A stretch of DNA of 64,000 nt. Origin: Galdieria partita (lineage: Eukaryota; Rhodophyta; Bangiophyceae; Galdieriales; Galdieriaceae). The notes beneath the pieces were generated by a model. That model searched no databases. It had not been told where the DNA came from and worked only from the letters and a program-made list of their open reading frames with translations. This document shows positions 11,576 to 21,143 of this stretch, piece by piece (position 1 is the stretch's first letter; each line of letters begins with the position of its first letter). The stretch is from positions 175,064 through 239,063 of the forward strand of contig BQMJ01000026.1 in the NCBI GenBank assembly GCA_025991245.1. Direction: 5' to 3'. Made by a program: the position numbers and the translations under genes.

Positions 11576-13246
11576 ATGGAGTCAACGACGGAGGGCAGTT
11601 CCAGTTCTCTCGAGGAACACATTGTTTTTATTGACGACGGAACTTTTGGTGAAAGCAGTTATATTGAGGAAAAGTATGAATTGGAAACACCGGAGTATAG
11701 AGAACCAGTTATATCAGAAAATGGTGATAATGTGGAAAAGTCATCACCACAACAACGAGAACTTTCTTCTGCAAAGCTTGTTACTAGATCAGATTCTAAA
11801 GAGACGAGAAGGAAGCGTAGAAAAGAATACGAGCAACGCGCTGAACGAATTCAATCATTGGACGTTTCCAGCTTTATGCAACTTGGTATTTCGAGACCGC
11901 TACTTGTAGCTATCCATCAAATGGGATGGGAAGTTCCCACTCCAATTCAAGACAAAGTCATCCCTTTAGCACTAGTTGGTCGTGATATCTGTGCTAGTGC
12001 TGTTACTGGTTCTGGAAAGACAGGAGCCTTTGCAGTGCCCATTTTGGAAAAGCTGTGGAGAAGCTCTACCAAAGTTTCTGCCGTTCGTGTTGTTGTAATT
12101 CTTCCAACAAGAGAGCTTGCTTTACAGTGTAAACAAGTGTTTACAGAACTTTGCAGCAACATGGATATGGATATCGAATTGGCCGTTGGTGGTTTAGCTA
12201 TGAGAGCGGAACAGGATGCTCTTCAGAGATGTCCAGATATTGTCATTGGAACACCTGGTCGCATAATTGATCATATAAGAAACACAAAAGGCTTTAGTGT
12301 TGATGATGTTGAAATTGTAGTTTTGGATGAAGCGGATAGACTGTTGGATCTTGGTTTCTCTGAAGAGTTGGAAGAGATCATTTCAAGTTGTTCTCGTAAA
12401 CGTCAAACCTTGCTCTTTAGTGCAACTATGACGGCCAGTGTTCAACAGTTGGCCTTGTTGTCGTTGAGAGAGCCTGCAAATATTGTGGTGGATCCTTTGT
12501 ACGAAGTTTCCAAGACTTTAGAACAAGAATTTGTATTGATTTCTGAAGGTAACAACGTGAACAAAAGAATGTCTTATTTATTAGCATTGTGTTGTAGAAC
12601 GTATACTCAAAGAGTCATATTATTCTTTTCAAAGCGTTCCATTGCACATCAAATATTTCTCATCTTTGGAATACTTGGTCTCTCAAGTGTGGAGCTTCAT
12701 GGAAACTTGTCACAAGTGCAACGAATGGAGGCATTGAATCGATTTCGTGCAGGTCAATGTGAGTTTTTGCTCTGTACAGATGTTGCTTCTAGAGGATTGG
12801 ATATATTCGATGTTCGAACAGTTATCAACTACGAGATGCCAAAAGACATTCGGACTTATGTCCATCGAGTTGGTCGAACAGCAAGAGCAGGAGCTATGGG
12901 TAAGGCAGTAACTCTGGTGGATGAGACGCCTCGTGATCGAAGATTGCTTTCTGTCATACAACAACGTTCTAAAACTACTTTAAAGTCTCGTTCTATAGCT
13001 GAAAATGTTCTCGAAAAGTACTTGGAAATACTTTTCAGTAAACAAGGACAAGTCAGAGAACAATTGCAAACAGAAAGACACGAGAAAGAAATTGAGATGG
13101 CTGAGATGGAAGCAAAAAAGGCACAAAATTTGATCCATCATGCCGATGAAATATATTCGAGACCTAAGAAAACGTGGTTTCGGCCGTCTAAAAAGCTTAA
13201 AGCAACATCCAGAAAGGAACAAAATAGAAACAAAAAGGCAAAATAA
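11576..13246 (+). CDS. DEAD-box ATP-dependent RNA helicase, Drs1/DDX27 type
   Basis: Nucleolar RNA helicase expected in 60S ribosomal subunit assembly. The Q motif precedes motif I (AVTGSGKTGAF, about residue 143). Then come PTRELALQ, GTPGR, motif II VLDEADRLLD (about 249), motif III SATMT (about 281), ELHGNLSQVQR, CTDVASRGLDI and motif VI HRVGRTARAG (about 426). The Q-motif context (LGISRPLLVAIHQMGWEVPT) and the helical basic C-terminal tail resemble Drs1/DDX27. At 556 aa it is shorter than yeast or human members, with a small acidic N-terminus. Intronless. The frame is open from 11456, but the first ATG is at 11576. The subfamily is less certain than the helicase call. Confidence 0.88.
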   Translation: MESTTEGSSSSLEEHIVFIDDGTFGESSYIEEKYELETPEYREPVISENGDNVEKSSPQQRELSSAKLVTRSDSKETRRKRRKEYEQRAERIQSLDVSSFMQLGISRPLLVAIHQMGWEVPTPIQDKVIPLALVGRDICASAVTGSGKTGAFAVPILEKLWRSSTKVSAVRVVVILPTRELALQCKQVFTELCSNMDMDIELAVGGLAMRAEQDALQRCPDIVIGTPGRIIDHIRNTKGFSVDDVEIVVLDEADRLLDLGFSEELEEIISSCSRKRQTLLFSATMTASVQQLALLSLREPANIVVDPLYEVSKTLEQEFVLISEGNNVNKRMSYLLALCCRTYTQRVILFFSKRSIAHQIFLIFGILGLSSVELHGNLSQVQRMEALNRFRAGQCEFLLCTDVASRGLDIFDVRTVINYEMPKDIRTYVHRVGRTARAGAMGKAVTLVDETPRDRRLLSVIQQRSKTTLKSRSIAENVLEKYLEILFSKQGQVREQLQTERHEKEIEMAEMEAKKAQNLIHHADEIYSRPKKTWFRPSKKLKATSRKEQNRNKKAK

Positions 13247-13475
13247 TTTTCATAGTATTTACAAACGTAAGGAGTAACTGGTATTCCTTTTTCTACAAAT
13301 GGTCATTTTACCGAAAAATGAAGGAATGGATTCCGTTGAGGGATATTGATACGAATATATATATAAATACATTTCCAAGTTCCTAAACAATGTTTCGATC
13401 ATTGTATGTTCTCTCAATTCTTTTCTTTTTGTGAAAAACAAAGAATCTTTCAGTCTCCAAAAGAAGCATTGGAAC

Positions 13476-14714
13476 TCAGTTCGCCTTGAGATACTCTTCC
13501 TCAGGAAAAAGTAGCGCACAACGCTCTTTGAAACAGCGAAATGCAATGAAAGAATAGTATTTCAATTGCTTATCTTTCGAGTGGAATACTGGACAGTCTG
13601 AGTTTTCATATATTGAAAAATGACTCTCAACATATAGACTATAATATATTAAATAAATAAATGACAAAGGATAAGAAACATACCGATCATTTGCACCGCG
13701 ACAAGTTGATGAAAGTTTCATTGAATAAACAACTACTGATAATAAGAATAATTCGGCGTACAAAGTCAACACCATACCAGTGGCATCTCGCATTTCAGGA
13801 TATTTTGGTTGCTTAACAGAGCTTATGACAGTAACTTGTTTGGTTTTCTCATTGAACTCATAACTTCCCTTACAAGGTATCGCTTTATCACGTTCATTTG
13901 CTGAAGGACACCAGTCTCTTCTATTGAGACTTTTCAGTGTTCATTCATAGAGAACAACAAAACACAAACCTTAAACGCTTCACAGCAGAAGTAGGCTTGT
14001 CTGCACTTGTTAGGACTATACAAATACCTTGAAAGTAGTCAGAAGCATTGTGTCACTCAAATCAACGAATTCACCTTCTGGGTAAAACCGTAAGAATCGA
14101 AAATAGGTTACCAAAAAAACTGGTTGCTTGTATTTCCCTTCAGTTAATCCCATTCGAATGTATTGATGTCTTGAAATGTAAACTCCATCGAACCTAAGAT
14201 GTGGACGTTCCAGGAACATGCGTCTCCAAGAACCTCCTACAGGAGAATCTCCCAATAAACGAACAAAATACAACAATCGCACATACCATAAGATACGACA
14301 CTTTTTATGGTCTCTGTAAGGCCTCCTGCTGTCCAAGTTTCCATACAGATTCGCTTCCAGTGTGCTGGGTCAAAAGATAACGAATTCCAACGACGACAAA
14401 CTCTTGAAAAGTGTAAAAAGTGAATGACTCAGTAATAACGCTAAAATACCTTGAACAGGCTGCAAGATCAGAAGGAGAAAGACGAGCAAATATTTGAAAA
14501 ATAATGTCGTCACTGAGACAGTCTCCCGTTGGACCGTTGATAACTGAAGTGGCTTCCCTCTTCTCGGTTGCCTTTGTCTCCCTATTGAAAGTTGTAAGAA
14601 TGATAAATGTTTACAGCACTTTCAAGCGTACAAAGTTAGATTTCTGTTATAAAGACTTAACCATGGTCTGTCATATAGGTGAAACTTTACAACTCTGGGT
14701 TCGTAATCCACCAT
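13476..14714 (-). CDS. FBXO9-like F-box protein
   Basis: Predicted substrate receptor of an SCF ubiquitin ligase. The F-box reads DDIIFQIFARLSPSDLAACS then RVCRRWNSLSFDPAHWKRI. The FBXO9/Hrt3 core follows: RPHLRFDGVYISRHQYIRMG, FRFLRFYPEGEFV, LTTFKPTSAVKRLR and GSYEFNEKTKQV, with a C-terminal FHSKDKQLKYYSFIAF. The N-terminal TPR/MIT-like part of animal FBXO9 is missing, so the gene is short at 311 aa. Seven exons keep phase: 14714-14662, 14581-14450, 14402-14287, 14236-14028, 13995-13970, 13920-13684, 13638-13476. One exon is 26 nt and one intron (14027-13996) is only 32 nt. The first exon, with a donor at GTTAAG and an 80-nt intron, is the weakest part. Confidence 0.75.
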
Positions 14715-14954
14715 CAGGAGGTTCACTGGAAGGAATGACAAAGCGAACTACGCTATCAAAGTCGCAGAGACATGAAATAGTTTCATATTGAATAATATTG
14801 TTTGGACTAGTTTAAATGAAAATTTTAAAGAATATCTCAGTCATCCAGCAAAGAAGCATATATATCCCAACAGTATTTTACATTGACTGTGTTCATTACT
14901 GGAAGAATTGACAAATAACTAAGAATGATATAAACAATGCCACTCTGCACAGTT

Positions 14955-15229
14955 CTAGCCTCTTTCATATATGCTCTTCAACTCGATATCATTGAAATCA
15001 GGAGGGCCTCGGACCTTTGGTTTCGGACCAGGACGGGTTTTCTTTATAAAGGGAACTGGTTTATTCTGCTTGGGTTGCTGTAGTACATCTATTATCTCTT
15101 TCAAAGTTTCGCTTAGATGAGCAACTTGAGCATCTAGCTTTTTGAACAAATACAAAATACTCTAAATAGTGTAAATAGTTAGTCAACTAGGTTTCATTCT
15201 TATCCTACCTCATTGTCTGGATGATCCAT
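14955..15229 (-). CDS. Small coiled-coil protein, 75 aa, unknown function
   Basis: Two exons, 15229-15209 (seven codons) and 15161-14955, joined by a 47-nt GT-AG intron. The product begins MDHPDNE. It continues with an amphipathic helix (LFKKLDAQVAHLSETLKEII) and a basic Pro-rich stretch (IKKTRPGPKPKVRGPPDF), ending IYERG. No family recognised. Its start codon lies 54 bp from that of the divergent F-box/LRR gene, suggesting a shared promoter. Intron phase and composition support a real gene. Confidence 0.6.
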
Positions 15230-15283
15230 AATGGAGAAAGAAAAATATACTAAAAATGGCGCAATTTCTGTTGAAAATTTTCT

Positions 15284-16430
15284 ATGGAAGAAGATCCGTT
15301 TGCTGTACTTAGTGATGACTTATTGTTATTCATATTTAATAAGCTAGATACCGTTCACCTTTGCTACATAGCTTTAGTAAGGTTCTTAATGTAGAGAAAC
15401 TTCGTCTTAGCAATGTTTAGGTTTGTCGTCGTTGGCGCTATGTGGTAGGACAACAAGTAAGGAAAGTTCATGTACTTGTACTTGGAAAGTCTTTGAAGCA
15501 GTATTTTCAGTAAGCATATCCTTAGTTTTATTACTTCAAGGATTGAAAGCGATTGAGTATTCCTAACGGCCGTCAGATACTTTCAATTGTTCGTTTCTTC
15601 TCTGAACTGGAAGTGCTTTCGTTCCGAAACTGGCCTTGGTAAACACATACTTGCTGCAAAGTATTCTTTTGATAATATAGAGGTTTAGGATGGAAAGATT
15701 CTCTGAAGTCGCTTCTGTTGTGATGCGAGAACTGCGTTCTACAACTTTGAAGAAGCTCGATGTAGGTGGGCTACCTGTACAACCTATCGATGTGTGGGCA
15801 CTTGGGTATAACTGCCCGAATCTTTACAGTTTGAAGCTAGGAGGATGTTCAACCGTAGACGACGAGTTTGTGAAACAGTGTGTGAGAAGGCTAAGACCTC
15901 ATCTAAAAGAGTTGGATATCTCAGACTCGACACGAATAACTACTGCCGCTGTAAAGTTTGCCTTTGAAAATGGCGTAGTTCGATTGAAGGCGTCTCGATG
16001 CAAAAGAATATCTGGAGCCTTGGTGATTAATCATGTTCCAAAAGGAAATGAGTCTAGAGATGACGAACATTGCTTGACTTTAACACAATGCAAGAACATA
16101 AATTGGTTCCATCTTGATAGGAATTTGAGATTTGCTACTATCAATCTCTCGCAGTGCACTTCACTCGAATACTGTCATGTTTATGACGATGCATTGCAAA
16201 ATTTGCATCTTTCTGGTTGTAGAAATCTTCGAGTTGTTGAAGTAGCGTCGTCAAGTTTGAAAGTGGTGAATTTGTTTAGCTGCACACAACTTTCGGAAGA
16301 GATTGTCTACAAATTAATCAAAAGTTGCCCCGCATTGACTGAGATAAACCTTGCAGGCTTGTATTTTGCTTCTCACGTGCAACAATGGCTGTTGGAAAAC
16401 CGTTTGATGAATTCTTTGAAACTTGGATAA
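15284..16430 (+). CDS. F-box / leucine-rich-repeat protein (FBXL type)
   Basis: Predicted SCF ubiquitin-ligase substrate receptor. The N-terminal F-box (LSDDLLLFIFNKLDTVHLC, then CRRWRYVVGQQ) spans the first intron. C-terminal cysteine-containing LRRs include LYSLKLGGCSTVDDEFVKQC, LKELDISDSTRIT, INLSQCTSLEY, LHLSGCRNLRVVEV and VNLFSCTQLSEEIV. Four exons, 15284-15376, 15421-15509, 15558-15638 and 15683-16430, give 336 aa; introns are 44, 48 and 44 nt, GT-AG. The acceptor of intron 2 at 15557 was chosen because it is the only one that keeps both phase and open frame. Substrate unknown. Confidence 0.8.
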
Positions 16431-16550
16431 TAAGAAATGCCAAAATAATTGTTGTCATCATGTCTATAGATGTTATTCTTGAACTATTTACAATGCCGTA
16501 ATCATCGAAATACAGAAAAAGGTGCATATTTCGTCCCAGCCAAATTCAAA

Positions 16551-18002
16551 TCATTTATTTTCTTGTTGAAACCTTCTTAAAAAGTCTGGAATGTCACGCT
16601 TGGGTTTAGTTACATGTGAAGCTAATGATGATAAAGATGAACGAGGGTTCGTACTTCCCTGAATGAAGGATGTCACGTCAACAGCTGACGGTTTTTGTGT
16701 CATTGATGACGATTGACTATCAGAAGGTTGCGGAAAACCAGTCGCAATGACAGTAATGGATAACTCATTTTCCATACTGTCATCGACCAAAGCACCGAAT
16801 ATTATGTTTGCGTTCAAATCCACGGCTTCGTAAATAACTTCTGCAGCGGCGTTTATTTCGTGTAGCGTCATATCATGTCCACCTGTAATGTTAAAAACGA
16901 TTCCTTTTGCACGCTCAATAGGAAAGTCAAGTAATGGCGAGGAAATTGCAGCAACTGCAGCGTCTTTGGCACGAGATTTTCCCGAACCGCTTCCAATCCC
17001 CATCAAAGCTGAACCAGCATCTGCCATAATAGAACGAACATCCGCAAAGTCAACATTGATCAGACCTGGACGAACAATGATTTCTGAGATTCCCACTACA
17101 CCTTGTCTTAGAATATCATCCGCTACAGAAAAAGCCTTTTCCAAAGCAGTATTTTCAGGAACGATTTCGAGTAACTTATCATTGGAAACTACTATCAAAG
17201 TATCGACTTCCTTCCTTAGAGCTTCTATTGCCTCCTCCGCCTGTTGCATTCTCCTTCTTCCCTCAAAGCTGAATGGTTTGGTCACAACTCCAACAGTAAG
17301 ACATCCTTGTTCTTTAGCTATTTTAGCAACAATTGGAGCAGCACCTGAGCCTGTTCCACCTCCCATGCCGGCTGTAACAAACACGAGATCTCCACCTTGA
17401 ACTGCGGAGCTTATTGCCGCCTGAGACTCTTCGGCTGCCTGCCTACCAACTTCCGGTTTCCCACCAGCACCCAATCCCCTAGTAATTTCGCTCCCTATTG
17501 TTACAGAGTTGCTTGTTTTCACACGTGAAAGAGCTTGAGCGTCAGTGTTGATACACCAAAATTCAACTCCTTCAACCATCCCACACATCCGATTCACAGC
17601 GTTACTTCCACCACCACCAACTCCAACAACTTTAATAACGCAAGGATTTACAGCACCTCCTGAACTGACAAACTTGGTTCCAGCTTGGGTCGTTGCAACA
17701 GATCGATGCGTCTGGTTGGACTTGATGTTTTCCTTAGAAGAAGCTGTTGTCGTATTGTTGGTAGGATGCATTTTTGACGCATTTTTATCCGAAGTTGGTT
17801 TCTGATTGCCATCTCTTAAAGGAGGTGGTGAAGAAATGGAGTCAGTGGCTTCTGGGAATATAAGCTCGTTTCTCCTCTCAAAGCATCGAGTAAAACAGGA
17901 CTGAGAACTACAAGTATTCTTCTTCTTATCATATACAAAGGATGAACGTTTTGAAGAGAGAAAACAGCCACCAGGACTGCTACAAATAAACGACATCATC
18001 AT
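16551..18002 (-). CDS. ftsZ: Plastid division protein FtsZ (FtsZ2-like), nucleus-encoded
   Basis: Tubulin-like GTPase that forms the plastid division ring (a mitochondrial role is less likely). GTP-binding signatures are [26 protein letters not shown] and the tubulin motif [12 protein letters not shown]. The T7 loop contains [11 protein letters not shown]. The extreme C-terminus (RDIPDFLRR) is the core motif that binds FtsZ partners and marks FtsZ2-like plastid paralogues. The first ~110 residues are Ser/Thr/Lys-rich with a start [12 protein letters not shown], matching a targeting leader. Single exon, 483 aa. The three consecutive ATGs at the start make the exact initiation codon uncertain by two residues. 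Confidence 0.95.
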   Translation of the reverse strand: MMMSFICSSPGGCFLSSKRSSFVYDKKKNTCSSQSCFTRCFERRNELIFPEATDSISSPPPLRDGNQKPTSDKNASKMHPTNNTTTASSKENIKSNQTHRSVATTQAGTKFVSSGGAVNPCVIKVVGVGGGGSNAVNRMCGMVEGVEFWCINTDAQALSRVKTSNSVTIGSEITRGLGAGGKPEVGRQAAEESQAAISSAVQGGDLVFVTAGMGGGTGSGAAPIVAKIAKEQGCLTVGVVTKPFSFEGRRRMQQAEEAIEALRKEVDTLIVVSNDKLLEIVPENTALEKAFSVADDILRQGVVGISEIIVRPGLINVDFADVRSIMADAGSALMGIGSGSGKSRAKDAAVAAISSPLLDFPIERAKGIVFNITGGHDMTLHEINAAAEVIYEAVDLNANIIFGALVDDSMENELSITVIATGFPQPSDSQSSSMTQKPSAVDVTSFIQGSTNPRSSLSSLASHVTKPKRDIPDFLRRFQQENK

Positions 18003-18238
18003 ACTAATCTCTGTTAAAATTAGTCACGACTTGTGGCGAACAAAGGTTATCGTCTCCTCCTCAATGATGAGATGGAATAGTAGACAACATGAAAAATGCA
18101 ACAAGGTTTAAAAGATATCATTGCGAAAATAAGAATATAGATAAGAACTGAAAAGAAACATCCATCAGACATGGTAAACAATACTTTAATTCAATGAATA
18201 AAGAGAAAAACACAAATTCTAAGTAAACGTGAATAAAC

Positions 18239-19867
18239 TTATTTCGCTGTTGCTGTAATAAGTTCGTCGTCGACGTATTTAGCAGAACTATTTCCTTGAC
18301 TGTTTCTATGACCAGAGTCATCAGCTTCAACTGACAGTTCTGGTTCGTTTTTGCTTCCGCTCATATCAAACTGTGCAGCACCTTCGACTTTGATATAAGT
18401 AGCACCCATAAGATCCTGTACTCTCTCAAAACGACGTTGGGCGGCATCAAGGCGATGACGTGGTGTCAAGTAACCTCCAACAATGGATAATATTAACCAA
18501 ACACCGGTCCATATCGGACAAGCTAAAGTAACAGGATCATATGGATACATAGTAAAGAAGATACTGAACCCTACAAGGATCGATGCAACGACAGGAACAA
18601 CCACATGGAAAAACCAGTTGAGTTGTTTCTGCCTATAATAAAAGATACCAAGAGTAAGATTGGCAATAATATGTCCAACATAAAGTGCAAGTGATGCAGT
18701 TGTAACTAGCATAATAAAACCATTGAAAGGTCCCATCGCAAGTCCTGCAATAAGCGCAACAATAGTAGCCAGAAAAGCCACTACTGCTGTCGAAACAACG
18801 GGATTTTGCTTCTTATCAACAACTGCAAACACTTTTGGAAACACCAAACCTTCTCTTGCAAATGCAAAGATCATTCTAGCACAACTGTTCAAAGGAGCCA
18901 AAGCACCGAGAAACATAGCATTCAAAATGAGGATGACCATAAACCAACCAACCACATTTGTCAAATAACGCTTGTAGACAATTACTCCAGGAACCAACGA
19001 TGCGGCAAACTGAGACATGTTCTTGTATCCCCAACCCACAGTTAAGCCATAAGACATAAAGAAGAATAACAATGCTACCGTAGAATATGCGAGTATGACA
19101 GCTATGGGTATTTGACGACGAGGATTCTTAGCTTCTTCTCCAAGAAATGTAGCAGCAGAATATCCGGAAATAGAGAAAAGAGATAACAAGGCAGCAATAG
19201 CAATATCCGCTCTTGTAGGTGCCAAGGAAGGATGAAAAACTTCTCCAGTGTTTTTAGAACCAACTTTGATAATCACTGCTAGTGTACAAGCAAACATGAA
19301 GACAAGCTCAAAGGTACCAATCACAAGTGAGTAGTCGAGTGAAGCTCTAATTCCCAGAAAGGCCAGTATATAAATAAGCAAAATAAACGCAAACATTATC
19401 CCGATCCACGCCTTCTCAGCATACGTAGCTCCAGTCATAGTACTGATGAAACCGGGAAAGAATACTCCACCAACAAATAAAATGGCGTTCGTCACAACGT
19501 TGAAATATGCAAGAATAAACATCATTCCACAGATGACACCCCATCTGGGACCAACGGCTGCGAAAACGTAGGCGTAATATCCACCAGAAGAAGCTACTTT
19601 CATTGAATACCACACTGTCGTATTCATAAGCAAGGTACCGGCGATAATAGCCAAGATATATGAAAAAGGCAGTGCTCCCCACGCATAATTGGCTGCGCTT
19701 GTCATCGTTGCTGCCATAGCTCCTGCTGGAGATATCATAGAAACTGACTGAAAGAAAAGATGCCAGAAACCAAGGCGGCCTCTCCTAAGAGTACGGACAT
19801 TTTCAGCCTCTGCTTTATCACCACTTTCATACGTAGTTAGTAGCTTTATATAGCGTTCCAGCCCCAT
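18239..19867 (-). CDS. APC-superfamily amino acid/polyamine permease, copy A
   Basis: Multi-pass membrane transporter, 542 aa, with about twelve hydrophobic helices, for amino acids or related amines. Characteristic features are the cytosolic LRRGRLGFWHLFFQSVSMISPAGA entry into TM1 (TM1 break around SPAGA), GGYYAYVFAAVGPRWG in TM3, and SGYSAATFLGEEAKNPRRQIP in TM6 and loop 6-7, diagnostic of the family. The hydrophilic C-terminus is Ser/Glu-rich. The start is taken at the first ATG (19867) since the frame upstream begins with TTG. Intronless. It has a tandem same-strand paralogue at 21144-22769 with near-identical DNA in blocks. The substrate cannot be deduced. Confidence 0.88.
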   Translation of the reverse strand: MGLERYIKLLTTYESGDKAEAENVRTLRRGRLGFWHLFFQSVSMISPAGAMAATMTSAANYAWGALPFSYILAIIAGTLLMNTTVWYSMKVASSGGYYAYVFAAVGPRWGVICGMMFILAYFNVVTNAILFVGGVFFPGFISTMTGATYAEKAWIGIMFAFILLIYILAFLGIRASLDYSLVIGTFELVFMFACTLAVIIKVGSKNTGEVFHPSLAPTRADIAIAALLSLFSISGYSAATFLGEEAKNPRRQIPIAVILAYSTVALLFFFMSYGLTVGWGYKNMSQFAASLVPGVIVYKRYLTNVVGWFMVILILNAMFLGALAPLNSCARMIFAFAREGLVFPKVFAVVDKKQNPVVSTAVVAFLATIVALIAGLAMGPFNGFIMLVTTASLALYVGHIIANLTLGIFYYRQKQLNWFFHVVVPVVASILVGFSIFFTMYPYDPVTLACPIWTGVWLILSIVGGYLTPRHRLDAAQRRFERVQDLMGATYIKVEGAAQFDMSGSKNEPELSVEADDSGHRNSQGNSSAKYVDDELITATAK

Positions 19868-21143
19868 CTCTTCAACAACAAAATACAATGCAAGATTGCA
19901 CTTCGTAGAACTCTTTTAAGTCGCAGTTGTTCCGTTTCAGTAATTCCCTCTCAGACTATGCGACGTCCGCTAGACATCCAAATTTCAACCAATCAGAGAC
20001 GAGTTTCTTGAATATTCCGCACCCTCAGAAGGGAATATCAAATCTTCCAACGTGAAATTCCTAACGTCGACGCAGGGGATACTATTCAACACAGCAACAC
20101 TCGAAGCTATTGAAAGTTGGATGATATAATCGAATATTGAAGAGTTATTAGTTTAAACAATATGACTTTCAATTGTACCAAACGACACACCACTAAAGTC
20201 TTGAAAGCCATTTCTGCGCAGCTGCGTCAGGCAAAAATGAGAAGCGCAAACAAACTACTTTGAACTAGTTATAGAAGCTGCTTTGCGATATGAACGCTTT
20301 GTAAACAATATTGTAGGTACAAGGAAAGGTTCAACAGGAAGCTTGCCAGTTCAAGAGCGACGCTGCGACTATATTTTCCTTGATAGCGAAGTTAATATAC
20401 ACCCTACTGGATCGAGTCGTTTTTATGGAGTCCAGGATTCTCTCACCAAGTTTGAACTTGATTCAACGCTACCAAAGTGGATATGAAGAGAAATACCAAG
20501 AGAGAATCAGACGACATTGTTCATATTCTCTCCATAGTTTTGTTAATATATTTATCGTTACAGTATATTTCTGACTATTTCGTCAAACGTTCCTTTGAAT
20601 GTAATCCCACAGGTGTTTTCAGAAACGGTCGTAACTGGCTGCAACTATGCTCAAGCGAACCGACACGGCTTATTTCTACACATAGTAGAAAGACCTACAA
20701 CAGTTGGCTATAGCAAGTCATAAGAGTTATATTTGCACAGGTGCTGACCATAGTGGAACCTCGAAAACAACCCAAACGTCATGAGTATCAAACTCTCGCC
20801 TTTGATGTGTCGTTCTTGACATCTCGAGTATATAAGTATTCTAGAACCTGAATTCTCAATTATAAATCAGCTTTATAAAAATGGATTTTGTGCAAGTTAC
20901 GGCTACATAGCTGCTGCAATTCTTAGTCACTTGAGAATAGTCGCAAAACTACAAGAACGGAATATCTCCAGTGGAAATATGCAAGTAAGATTCAACGACT
21001 GCAGATGACCTATATTCATATGAAACTTTGAAAACACTTTACTTTTTCATGTGTTTCAGACCTCTTTAGACCAAGTAGAGTTCTTATCATTTCATTCCTT
21101 CAAAACACATCAAAATTCATCGACATAACTTTACGTCAAGCTA
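19868..21143. other. Spacer between tandem permease genes with possible small gene
   Basis: Spacer of 1.28 kb. It contains coding-like segments on the plus strand from about 20162 to 20713, described separately. The rest is AT-rich without recognisable features; the part next to 19867 presumably holds the promoter of permease A and the part before 21144 the 3' region of permease B. Confidence 0.4.
20162..20481 (+). CDS. Possible small two-exon gene, unknown function
   Basis: An ATG at 20162 opens a frame starting MTFNCTKRHTTKVLKAISA. A second open stretch reads YERFVNNIVGTRKGSTG to LPKWI, with a stop near 20479-20481. The two can be joined by a 43-nt intron (about 20226-20268) with a weak donor GTCAGG and acceptor ACTAG. 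A third ORF (20482 to 20713, with a hydrophobic segment) starts at an ATG overlapping this stop. No homology recognised. The segments look coding, but the exact model is speculative. Confidence 0.25.

Noticed and set aside
15510-15557. Apparent TA-AG intron or frameshift in the F-box/LRR gene
   Set aside because: With the acceptor at GATTGAG (15557) the intron is a normal 48-nt GT-AG intron and the frame continues, so no exotic boundary is needed.
16888-17805. 170- and 86-codon frames antisense to ftsZ
   Set aside because: Mirror frames of a conserved gene; no independent signatures.
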